Assembly (NCBI GenBank): GCA_003452695.1
Contig: DMNP01000080.1
Coordinates: forward strand, 1-6,400
DNA from: Eggerthellaceae bacterium
GTDB lineage: Bacteria; Actinomycetota; Coriobacteriia; Coriobacteriales; Eggerthellaceae
DNA length: 6,400 nucleotides
Direction: 5' to 3'
Below, piece after piece: positions 1 to 4,638 of this stretch; positions within the stretch are counted from its first letter, which is position 1, and the number at the start of each line of letters is the position of its first letter. A model generated the notes under the pieces. It was not told where the DNA came from. It worked only from the letters and a program-made list of their open reading frames with translations, and did not search any database. The position numbers and the translations under genes are program-made.

Positions 1-22
1 TCGATCCCCCTATGCTCCACCA
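1..22 (+). tRNA. 3' end of a tRNA-Ala-like gene, cut by the window edge (att repeat copy 1)
   Basis: The first 22 bases read as the end of a tRNA: part of the T-loop, the T-stem strand CCCCT, the acceptor strand ATGCTCC, discriminator A and an encoded CCA. An acceptor ending in TGCTCCACCA fits tRNA-Ala, where a 5' GGGGCAT strand would give the G3-U70 pair. The 5' part lies outside the window, so this may be a complete tRNA gene or another truncated copy. Bases 2-22 recur exactly at 1851-1871 and with one mismatch at 1675-1695. A perfect terminator hairpin follows. Confidence 0.7.
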
Positions 23-30
23 TTAAAACC

Positions 31-70
31 GCAGGTCAGACGCTTAAATGTCTGACCTGCTTCGTTTATT
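31..70 (+). terminator. Rho-independent terminator after the tRNA 3' end
   Basis: There is a perfect 11-bp stem, with GCAGGTCAGAC at 31-41 pairing with 50-60 around an 8-base loop. A T-rich stretch (TTCGTTTATT) follows. It begins 8 bases after the encoded CCA, the usual place for a tRNA transcript to end. The hairpin after the third tRNA-like copy (1881-1911) has the same CGCAG...CTGC outer part, so the two flanks seem to share ancestry. Confidence 0.8.
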
Positions 71-119
71 CGGACGAAATACCTGTAAAAAAGGCCAATG
101 GGTGGCAAAACGAAGTCGC

Positions 120-149
120 TTGTATTGCCCTTGTCCGTCGCGTTACAAT
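120..149 (+). promoter_or_regulatory. Candidate sigma70 promoter of the DUF4143 ATPase gene
   Basis: A -35-like TTGTAT (120-125) and a -10-like TACAAT (144-149) are separated by 18 bases. The -10 matches consensus at five of six positions. Transcription would start near 156, giving a leader of about 48 bases before the ATG at 204. The region is AT-rich compared with the flanking coding DNA. The predicted start falls inside an inverted repeat at 152-190. Confidence 0.5.
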
Positions 150-151
150 TT

Positions 152-190
152 TATTCGAAAAAGTTTATGAATCTGAAAGTTTTTCGAATA
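152..190. promoter_or_regulatory. Perfect 11-bp inverted repeat, probable operator or leader stem
   Basis: TATTCGAAAAA (152-162) is repeated as its exact reverse complement at 180-190, with 17 bases between. Each arm also contains the palindrome TTCGAA (154-159 and 183-188). The repeat starts three bases after the candidate -10 and ends one base before the ribosome binding site. It could be a repressor operator covering the start site, or an RNA stem in the leader that limits translation. No regulator gene lies beside it. Confidence 0.5.
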
Positions 191-203
191 GAAAGGCATC
201 GCG

Positions 204-1415
204 ATGATCCCCCGGCCCGTGTATCTTGGCAAGCTCATTGCGCAAAAGGACAAAGACCTTGTGAAGGTCATCACCGGAATTAGGCGCTGCGGCAAGTCGG
301 TGCTGCTCATGGACCTGTTCGCCGGCTGGCTCGAAGAGCAGGGAATTGAGAGCGACAGGATTGTCAAGGTCGATCTCGAGCTGAAGGACAACGAGAGCCT
401 GCGCGACGCCGACGCGTTATACGAGCACGTTTGCGAGCGCATCGGTCGCGACGGGCCGTATTACGTGATGATAGACGAGGTACAACTTGCCGAGGGTTTC
501 GTCGATGTCGTGAACAGCCTGAACAAGAAGGGATGCGACGTATACGTGACCGGGTCGAACTCGACGATGCTCTCGTCGGAGATAGAATCGGCCTTCCGGG
601 GGCGCAACGTCGAGATCCGCGTCTGGCCGCTCTCCTTTGCCGAGTACCACAGCTGGGCACAAGGCGGCGTCCGCCAGGACTACAACGACTACATGCTCTA
701 CGGCGGGATGCCCTACGTGACGAGTTACGATACGCGGGAGGGCAAAACTGGCTACCTGAAGATGCTCGAGGGCACCGTTGCTACCCGCGATATCGTCGAG
801 CGGCACAACGTCCGCAACATTGCCGCATTCGAGGCGGTATACGACTTCCTCTGCTCGAACATCGGCTCTATCGTGAGCGCCAACAGCATTGCGAAGGCGC
901 TGCGGGGCAGCGGCTTCTCCAGCATCACTGCAGATACGGTCGGGCAGTACTTGTCGTACTTGACCGAGGCGTTCCTCTTCGACAAGGTCCTTCGCTACGA
1001 CGTCAAGGGGAAGGCCTATCTGAAAACGCTCAACAAGTACTACATCGCAGACTTGGGATTGCGCAACGCGCACATGAACTACCGACAGGTGGAGGTTACG
1101 CACGCCCTCGAGAACATTGTCTACCTCGAGCTCGTGCGCAGGGGGTTAGCCGTCGACATCGGCAAGAACCGCGAGAAGGAAATCGATTTCGTCGCTGTTG
1201 GGGATCGTGAGACGTATTACATCCAGGTGGCGTACAGCATCGCCGACGAGGGCAAGCGCGCGACCGAGCTCGCGTCGTTTGCGGGCCTCGACGACGGTTA
1301 CAAGAAGATCGTCATCACCATGGATGACGACCCGTTCACCATGCTCGAAAACGGTTATCGCAAGCTCAATGTGTTCGATTTTCTGCTCGACCCCGAGAGT
1401 TTGGACAAGGCGTAG
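204..1415 (+). CDS. AAA-type ATPase with C-terminal DUF4143 domain
   Basis: This 403-residue protein has the layout of the bacterial/archaeal AAA_14-DUF4143 ATPases. Residues 25-32 (GIRRCGKS) are the Walker A P-loop, 88-93 (VMIDEV) are Walker B, and TGSN at 116-119 fits a sensor-1 position. Roughly residues 200-400 form the DUF4143 part. This includes a stretch near 320-345 with KEIDFV followed by YIQVAY, resembling the strand pattern of PD-(D/E)XK folds, although the usual lysine is not evident. The ATG is preceded by GAAAGG (191-196) at sensible spacing. Length is typical and no frame damage is seen. The cellular role of this family is poorly defined; members are abundant in gut anaerobes and often occur as single genes. 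Here it is the only gene between two tRNA-Ala 3' ends, so it looks like island cargo. It has its own promoter and leader inverted repeat. Confidence 0.93.
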   Translation: MIPRPVYLGKLIAQKDKDLVKVITGIRRCGKSVLLMDLFAGWLEEQGIESDRIVKVDLELKDNESLRDADALYEHVCERIGRDGPYYVMIDEVQLAEGFVDVVNSLNKKGCDVYVTGSNSTMLSSEIESAFRGRNVEIRVWPLSFAEYHSWAQGGVRQDYNDYMLYGGMPYVTSYDTREGKTGYLKMLEGTVATRDIVERHNVRNIAAFEAVYDFLCSNIGSIVSANSIAKALRGSGFSSITADTVGQYLSYLTEAFLFDKVLRYDVKGKAYLKTLNKYYIADLGLRNAHMNYRQVEVTHALENIVYLELVRRGLAVDIGKNREKEIDFVAVGDRETYYIQVAYSIADEGKRATELASFAGLDDGYKKIVITMDDDPFTMLENGYRKLNVFDFLLDPESLDKA

Positions 1416-1650
1416 CGCGGTCGTCGTAACTGCTCTCAACCGTGATCGGGCTACGGGTTGAATGGCTGGCGAGCCTATTATGTTCGCGTTCTCGCCGGGG
1501 CGCCTGCTGCATCGCGCATCTGCGATACGTAAAATGGCTAAGAAAAGTGACTATATTTCAACGGAATACAACCCATGTGATGCTAGCTATCAGGGCGTTT
1601 ATCTGCTAATATCAAAATGAAATCCTAGTTCATATGTGCAACAAACAGAA
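1416..1650. other. Non-coding stretch between the ATPase gene and the tRNA fragment
   Basis: No convincing gene is seen. A weak hairpin (TCAACC at 1436-1441 with GGTTGA at 1456-1461, no T-run) might end the ATPase transcript. From about 1530 the DNA becomes clearly AT-rich, unlike the neighbouring genes. This would fit the terminal non-coding part of an inserted element, running up to the tRNA junction at 1651. Confidence 0.4.
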
Positions 1651-1695
1651 TTTGCAAGCCTGAGGTCAGGGGTTCGATTCCCCTATGCTCCACCA
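1651..1695 (+). pseudogene. tRNA-Ala(UGC) 3' half, probable attachment-site scar (att repeat copy 2)
   Basis: From 1651 the sequence reads as a tRNA 3' half. It has anticodon loop TTTGCAA (anticodon TGC), stem strand GCCTG, variable loop AGGTC, T-arm AGGGG-TTCGATT-CCCCT, acceptor ATGCTCC, A and CCA. Only three of five anticodon-stem pairs form with the five bases upstream, and no D-arm or 5' acceptor strand is present within the preceding 80 bases. It is therefore a truncated copy. Tyrosine integrases commonly recombine between the anticodon loop and the 3' end of tRNA genes and leave such partial copies. Part of the 3' end recurs at 1-22 and 1851-1871. Calling it alanine rests on the TGC anticodon and the TGCTCCACCA end. 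Confidence 0.75.
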
Positions 1696-1703
1696 CGAAT
1701 CGC

Positions 1704-1733
1704 AAGCCGTCCAGCAATGGGCGGCTTTCTTGT
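1704..1733 (+). terminator. Terminator hairpin after the tRNA-Ala fragment
   Basis: AAGCCGTCC (1704-1712) pairs with GGGCGGCTT (1719-1727), giving nine pairs including one G-T, around a 6-base loop. TCTTGTT follows. It sits 9 bases after the encoded CCA and probably came along with the original tRNA flank. Its sequence is unrelated to the hairpins after copies 1 and 3. Confidence 0.65.
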
Positions 1734-1742
1734 TCGGCAACC

Positions 1743-1848
1743 CTCGCACGGGATCGAACCCCGCGAGAGCTCGACAGCCCAGTGGGCTGTCGAAGCCCGA
1801 GCACGGCGATAGCCGAGCGCAGGGCCGCGTATGCCCGAAGGGCATACG
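1743..1848. repeat. Chain of compact hairpins between tRNA-like copies 2 and 3
   Basis: About 106 bases hold successive inverted repeats. CTCGC/GCGAG (1743-1767) encloses GGG/CCC. A perfect 9-bp stem CGACAGCCC (1772-1780) pairs with 1784-1792. A short CGGC/GCCG stem lies near 1804-1815. A second perfect 9-bp stem CGTATGCCC (1828-1836) pairs with 1840-1848 over a GAA loop. The last hairpin ends two bases before the third tRNA-like repeat. Open frames here are antisense artefacts of tRNA sequence. This could be a REP-like or other structured repeat; no known family is recognised. Confidence 0.5.
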
Positions 1849-1850
1849 CC

Positions 1851-1871
1851 CGATCCCCCTATGCTCCACCA
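1851..1871 (+). repeat. Third tRNA-Ala 3'-end copy (att-like direct repeat)
   Basis: These 21 bases are identical to 2-22 and differ from 1675-1695 at one position. Only the end of the T-loop, the T-stem 3' strand, the acceptor strand and CCA are present. The upstream bases (ACGCC) do not supply a T-stem, so this is not a functional tRNA. It is a direct repeat of the kind left at the end of a tRNA-targeted element. Confidence 0.7.
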
Positions 1872-1880
1872 CCTAAAAGC

Positions 1881-1920
1881 GCAGTTCAACCATTGAATTT
1901 GGTTGACCTGCTTTGTTTCT
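1881..1920 (+). terminator. Terminator-like hairpin after the third tRNA-like copy
   Basis: GCAGTTCAACC (1881-1891) pairs with GGTTGACCTGC (1901-1911), ten of eleven positions, with a 9-base loop. TTTGTTTCTT follows. The spacing from CCA and the flanking TAAAA-CGCAG pattern resemble the terminator at 31-60. This suggests that copies 1 and 3 carry related tRNA downstream flanks. Confidence 0.65.
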
Positions 1921-2193
1921 TCCAGAAGGCCTGCGGGACATGTTGCGGGATATCCGTTCTTGTTTAGGGGTTTTTGGTTAGGTCGTCTCTCGCCTAACGG
2001 AGATGACCGTTAGAATCGAGATGGGAGGCGAGGACCGCAGGCTTTCACCGAAACGTCACGGTCAGCGCATCGGCGATGTGCTATGATTCGAATCGAAAGC
2101 CGCCCTCCTGCGGGGGGGGATAGGAAGTGGGAGCCGGAGTGCCCGTGTTATCATGGGAGCCGGCTCCTGCGGTTTCTTCGCCTAAATCGTCCT
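1912..2193. other. Intergenic region rich in secondary structure, no gene seen
   Basis: No supported reading frame is found. The stretch contains GTTAGG/CCTAAC (1977-1982 with 1993-1998), CTAACGG/CCGTTAG (1994-2000 with 2007-2013) and an outer CTCGCC/GGCGAG (1989-1994 with 2027-2032). It also has GCGCATC/GATGTGC (2065-2081), the palindrome GATTCGAATC (2085-2094) and a strong stem at 2130-2167. The first two pairings share bases and cannot form together. Whether any of this is transcribed is unknown. Confidence 0.45.
2130..2167 (-). terminator. Strong stem-loop downstream of the DUF3800-like gene
   Basis: GGAGCCGG (2130-2137) pairs with CCGGCTCC (2160-2167). Inside this, CCCGTG (2142-2147) pairs with CATGGG (2152-2157) over a TTAT loop. 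It lies about 27 bases beyond the stop codon of the minus-strand gene. There is no proper T-run on either strand, so it may be a weak terminator or an RNA-stabilising structure. Confidence 0.35.
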
Positions 2194-2790
2194 TTATAAG
2201 CCGACCTCGATCGTTTCGACGCCGAGTTCGGCTTTCGCCCATTCGGTTTGCCACTTCTCCCAATTCCCGACATGGGTCAGTGTATCGCCTAAGGCGCCGA
2301 TAATCTGGTCGGGAATCCAGAGCTGTCGGGATGAGGCGGCATCTGCATGCACGACAGAAATCGATCCGATGCGCATGGAGGCCTTTGTGGCCTTCACGAA
2401 TTCGATGTCTCGCTGGTCGAGGTGCTCGTCTCGGGTTTCGAGGACAAGCGATTCCACGCCGGCTTCTTCCAAGGCGAGTACGAGCTTCTCAAGGCATTTC
2501 CTGCGAGCCCTTTCCTGCCGCCTCCCGTCGAGGGGACGGGCAATCGCCACGGTGGTCGCGCAGTCGAGCTCGGAGATGATTTCGAGCGATCTGCGTTGGA
2601 GTCTGTGCCCCATGTCTCTCCAGTGCAACTTGGCCGCGGATGGCGGCTTGAGCCCGGCAAGGGTGTCCAAGGCGTGTTCGCAATCGCTGCCGAAAACCGT
2701 TGCGCCGAGCATGTAGAACGGCGGATCGCCCACCATGCGCACGCTCTCGTCGCCGTAAGCTACGGTTATGTTCAAGCCGTAATCGGTCAA
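2194..2790 (-). CDS. DUF3800-like protein (198 residues), TTG start
   Basis: The 198-residue product begins with a hydrophobic strand followed by GDES at residues 13-16 and PFYMLGATVF at 24-33. This resembles the N-terminal acidic motif and next strand of the DUF3800 family, which adopts an RNase H-like fold. KLHW (54-57), VLETRD (116-121), a histidine and aspartate at 148-150 and PDQIIGAL (160-167) fit the conserved positions further along. Biochemical function of the family is unsettled; some members occur near phage or defence genes. The only usable start is TTG at 2790. No ATG or GTG occurs between it and the upstream in-frame stop at 2818-2820, and a GGCGGG-like site lies about nine bases upstream. 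The gene stands alone, with no operon partner. The family call comes from motif appearance, so an unrelated hypothetical protein remains possible. Confidence 0.72.
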   Translation of the reverse strand: MTDYGLNITVAYGDESVRMVGDPPFYMLGATVFGSDCEHALDTLAGLKPPSAAKLHWRDMGHRLQRRSLEIISELDCATTVAIARPLDGRRQERARRKCLEKLVLALEEAGVESLVLETRDEHLDQRDIEFVKATKASMRIGSISVVHADAASSRQLWIPDQIIGALGDTLTHVGNWEKWQTEWAKAELGVETIEVGL

Positions 2791-2824
2791 GCTGATTATC
2801 CCGCCTGCGGAAGCGTTTCACGCG

Positions 2825-2830
2825 ATTGTA
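2825..2830 (-). promoter_or_regulatory. Possible -10 box for the DUF3800-like gene
   Basis: The minus strand reads TACAAT here, five of six matches to consensus, about 35 bases upstream of the TTG start. No good -35 is seen at 16-18 bases. The decamer TCACGCGATT overlaps this spot at 2818-2827 and recurs at 2899-2908, which might be a protein-binding repeat. Confidence 0.25.
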
Positions 2831-2949
2831 CATCAGCGCCTCGCGTTTGGCGGTAGAATCTCGTGACGTTTCGCGTAAGCCAGGCTGAGTGTATGAGCTC
2901 ACGCGATTACTCGATGCAGGCGGGGCTCATTATGGTTCTGCTTGCTTCC

Positions 2950-3645
2950 TTACCAGCCATCGGTGCTACCGCACGCTTCTGCCCGATATAACATAGCATC
3001 GCAAAGGCCGCCGCCCACGTATGGAGCCCGCGCAGGGATGGCACGGCGCCTGGGGCGCATGGCGCGAAGCCGACAACGCTTCCAACAGGCCACGCAAGCC
3101 CTCCCTCCCGTGGCTGAACCCGGGCCAGCGGAGCAAGACCGCGAAGCGGGCTTGCGAAGCTCGGGCTCGTCTTCCCTTCGGCGTTCTAGCCACTCGCTGC
3201 CGTACTTGGTCCGTATCTCTCCCATGCTGGTCCTGCCACGGCTCCACGTACAATCATCCTCGGCATGACGCCAGTACCAGCGCTGCTTGCTCCCGCTCAA
3301 GAGACACCCGCAGGCTTTCAGCGCTTCGCGATGCACGTACGTGTCGCCGCTAATCCACAGCTAGGCGCCGCAGAGCTCCACCTCGATTCCGGCGAGCTTA
3401 AGCAGGGTGTCGACCACGGCGCGGAAATCCTCCGGGGCTTCGGTCGTCCGGCGCGTGCGCCCCGTCGGGTCATCGTTCGCCATCGTGTTCTGCTTTGCCT
3501 TCAGCAACAGGAACATGCGGTCGTACTCGGCATTGATCTCCTGCATCACGCGCACGTCGCCGCCCATGTCGGGATGTTTATCCAATGCGAGCTTCTTGTA
3601 GGCGGCTTTCAGCTCGTTCAGATCCTGGCATTTCTCGAAATACAT
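2950..3645 (-). pseudogene. J-domain (DnaJ-like) protein gene interrupted by an in-frame TAG
   Basis: Translation from the ATG at 3645 gives MYFEKCQDLNEL and then a J-domain, with HPD at residues 24-26 and MGGD and INAEYDRMF following. J-domains stimulate Hsp70 ATPase activity, and small proteins with this start occur on phages and conjugative elements. The frame stops at TAG (3361-3363) after 94 residues. Without any shift it continues as LWISGDT, HREALKACGC, KQRWYWRHAEDD and TSMGEIRTKYGS, which resembles the normal C-terminal domain of such proteins, down to a stop at 2950-2952. The TAG stands next to LW, so a TGG-to-TAG change of a tryptophan is the simplest cause. The last 70 or so residues are arginine- and alanine-rich and may lie beyond the ancestral stop. 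GAGGAGG (3652-3658) is six bases from the chosen ATG. The ATG at 3651 touches that site and is less likely. The 94-residue J-domain piece could still be made. Confidence 0.75.
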
Positions 3646-3832
3646 GGTCATCCTCCTCGCCCGTCTCGGGGTTGTAGCCCACGCAGAGGACGTCGCCGTC
3701 GTATGCGATGAGCGGCACCGACTCCTCGGAGCCTTCCGGGCTCCAGTTCTGCTCCAGGACCTCGTAGCCCTTGAGCTCGCAGTAGCGGGCGGATGCGCTG
3801 ACGGCACGATCGATAAGGTTGTTGTCTTTCAT
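3578..3832 (-). CDS. Small protein resembling the N-terminal half of a YraN/UPF0102-type nuclease
   Basis: The 84-residue product starts MKDNNLIDRAV, followed by ARYCELKGYEVLEQNW (residues 15-30) and PLIAYDGDVLCV (40-51). This resembles the start of YraN-like proteins (restriction-endonuclease fold), with the R-Y-L-x-x-x-G-Y-x-V-L-x-x-N-W pattern and the following strand. Where the family has the catalytic EVK and its helix, this frame reads GYNPETGEED and then runs into the J-domain gene, overlapping it by 68 bases. The second half of the domain and the nuclease residues are absent, so this is probably a truncated remnant or a divergent small protein. It has an excellent AGGAGGT site (3837-3843) spaced for the ATG at 3832. 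It forms a two-gene unit with the J-domain gene. Confidence 0.55.
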   Translation of the reverse strand: MKDNNLIDRAVSASARYCELKGYEVLEQNWSPEGSEESVPLIAYDGDVLCVGYNPETGEEDDHVFREMPGSERAESRLQEARIG

Positions 3833-3979
3833 GGTGACCTCCTAGAATCTCGGCCGGCCCCTTTGGCCTGCCTTGTGGCTGCGACGGCGCGCGGGTCCCG
3901 CCCGGGTGCAAGGGGAAAATGCGAAGCCGGCCTTGGGAAAGGCCCCTCCCGGCGGTGTTTTTCCAAGCGCAGCGGTTTG

Positions 3980-4016
3980 TTTTCGGAGGGAGTGGGACGA
4001 TCTGTCCCACCGAAAA
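3980..4016. repeat. Hairpin with GTGGGAC/GTCCCAC core
   Basis: GTGGGAC (3992-3998) pairs perfectly with GTCCCAC (4004-4010) over the loop GATCT. TTTTCG (3980-3985) and CGAAAA (4011-4016) extend it as an outer stem, with GAGGGA bulged on one side. A second hairpin with the same core lies at 4116-4142. Confidence 0.5.
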
Positions 4017-4115
4017 GAAATGGGGAAACATCGCGGCCCTTGCGCGCGTGCGCGGGTTCCGTGCGACAGTGCGCTGCTCAAGGAAGGCATGGGGCTGGCG
4101 AGCCTCGGTGGTCAC

Positions 4116-4142
4116 TGGGACAAAACGTTTCGGGCTGTCCCA
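4116..4142. repeat. Second hairpin with TGGGACA/TGTCCCA core
   Basis: TGGGACA (4116-4122) pairs with TGTCCCA (4136-4142). CAC and GTG flank it and can extend the stem past a one-base bulge. The loop contains AACGTT. It shares its core with the hairpin at 3992-4010, about 125 bases away. Confidence 0.5.
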
Positions 4143-4239
4143 TGTGCTGTACACCCGAGCTAGGGGAAAGGGCGTAGCGTGGTATCTGGCGGAAACCATG
4201 ACTGGAAGGCCTAGAGCACGGTCCTGGCCTCACATGCGG

Positions 4240-4248
4240 TGATATACT
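4240..4248 (+). promoter_or_regulatory. Extended -10 promoter candidate
   Basis: TGATATACT fits the extended -10 form TGnTATAAT with one mismatch and lies in a locally AT-rich patch. No matching -35 is found, which extended -10 promoters tolerate. Transcription would begin near 4255 and run rightward into the short ORF and the 19-bp stem-loop. Confidence 0.35.
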
Positions 4249-4291
4249 TTAATTTGCTTGCCCTTCGGGTAGGGAACACAGAGGGCGGTAC

Positions 4292-4414
4292 ATGGGCTAC
4301 ATGACAAGCACAACGCAACAATCAGGGAAAACAATCGAAATCGGACGGCGTGAGAACGTCGTCCGATTTCGATTGTGGGGGAATTCGGGGGGAATGGTGC
4401 CGACATCACCCTGA
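4292..4414 (+). CDS. Possible 40-codon ORF, doubtful
   Basis: An ATG at 4292 opens a 40-codon frame ending in TGA at 4412-4414, with GAGGG (4281-4285) six bases upstream and an extended -10 candidate before that. The peptide begins MGYMTSTTQQSGKTIEIG and shows no known motif. The 19-bp inverted repeat at 4331-4376 lies inside it, so the frame may be incidental to an RNA structure. It would run opposite to the TetR gene and its downstream remnant. Confidence 0.22.
   Translation: MGYMTSTTQQSGKTIEIGRRENVVRFRLWGNSGGMVPTSP
4331..4376. repeat. 19-bp stem-loop
   Basis: Bases 4331-4349 pair with 4358-4376 over the 8-base loop GTGAGAAC. All 19 positions pair, one as G-T. The rightward side is followed by GGGGG and the leftward side by TTTCCCTG, so neither direction has a classic T-run. 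It could be a bidirectional terminator between the rightward promoter candidate and the leftward TetR unit, or the end of a small mobile element. Confidence 0.6.
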
Positions 4415-4429
4415 AAACGCCCGTTTCCT

Positions 4430-4638
4430 GGCACCTGCCTGACGCTGATGCTTACGACGCGCATGACCGATGGCGATTCTGCGGTTCGCCGATAAACGTT
4501 CCACGCTTCGCCGATGGTCAGTTCCTCGATAAGCCGATGGCGAATGGCATGTTGCGCGGACCATATTCGCGCACGATGGGCCGGAGATACTCCATGAGCT
4601 CCTCGTCGCCCTTGGGCGTGAAGTCGGGGTTACGGCGA
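4430..4638 (-). pseudogene. Frameshifted coding remnant downstream of tetR-like gene
   Basis: Right after the TetR stop, one minus-strand frame reads NPDFTPKGDEELMEYL and then RPIVREYGPRNMPFAI, which looks like real protein. It stops at 4518-4520. A different frame takes over near 4540 with RLIEELTIGEAWNVYRR followed by TAESPSVMRVVSISV. Joined, they would make one helical C-terminal segment of about 65 residues broken by a frameshift. No start codon with a binding site is visible, and the N-terminal part is missing. The RLIE-LT...SP spacing is faintly like the C-terminal helices of the 4-hydroxyphenylacetate 3-hydroxylase/4-hydroxybutyryl-CoA dehydratase family. That is a weak guess from memory, and the protein is best treated as unrecognised. 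Confidence 0.4.

Larger units (their letters stand above)
3847..4240. other. Region without a convincing gene, holding several stem-loops
   Basis: All long frames here look like composition artefacts of high-GC DNA and have no recognisable motifs. Visible structure includes CTTGG...CCAAG arms around 3934-3966 and the two TGGGAC/GTCCCA hairpins listed separately. The stretch may be a degraded segment of a mobile element. Confidence 0.4.

Noticed and set aside
417..1103. 228-residue minus-strand frame inside the ATPase gene
   Set aside because: It is antisense to a clear ATPase with Walker motifs. The peptide has no motifs and reflects high-GC codon bias.
1741..1850. CRISPR-like array suggested by repeated short stems
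   Set aside because: The stems differ in sequence and spacing. There are no identical direct repeats with unique spacers and no cas genes.
1666..1889. Minus-strand open frames of about 68 residues across the tRNA-like copies
   Set aside because: They contain WWSIGESNP-type peptides, the familiar artefact of reading a tRNA 3' end antisense, and no binding site or domain.
2347..2856. 169-residue plus-strand frame opposite the DUF3800-like gene
   Set aside because: The minus-strand product has family-like motifs. The plus frame has none and no good ribosome binding site.
3648..4199. 183-residue minus-strand frame across the hairpin region
   Set aside because: It overlaps the better-supported small YraN-like gene in another frame, and its N-terminal part shows no recognisable domain.
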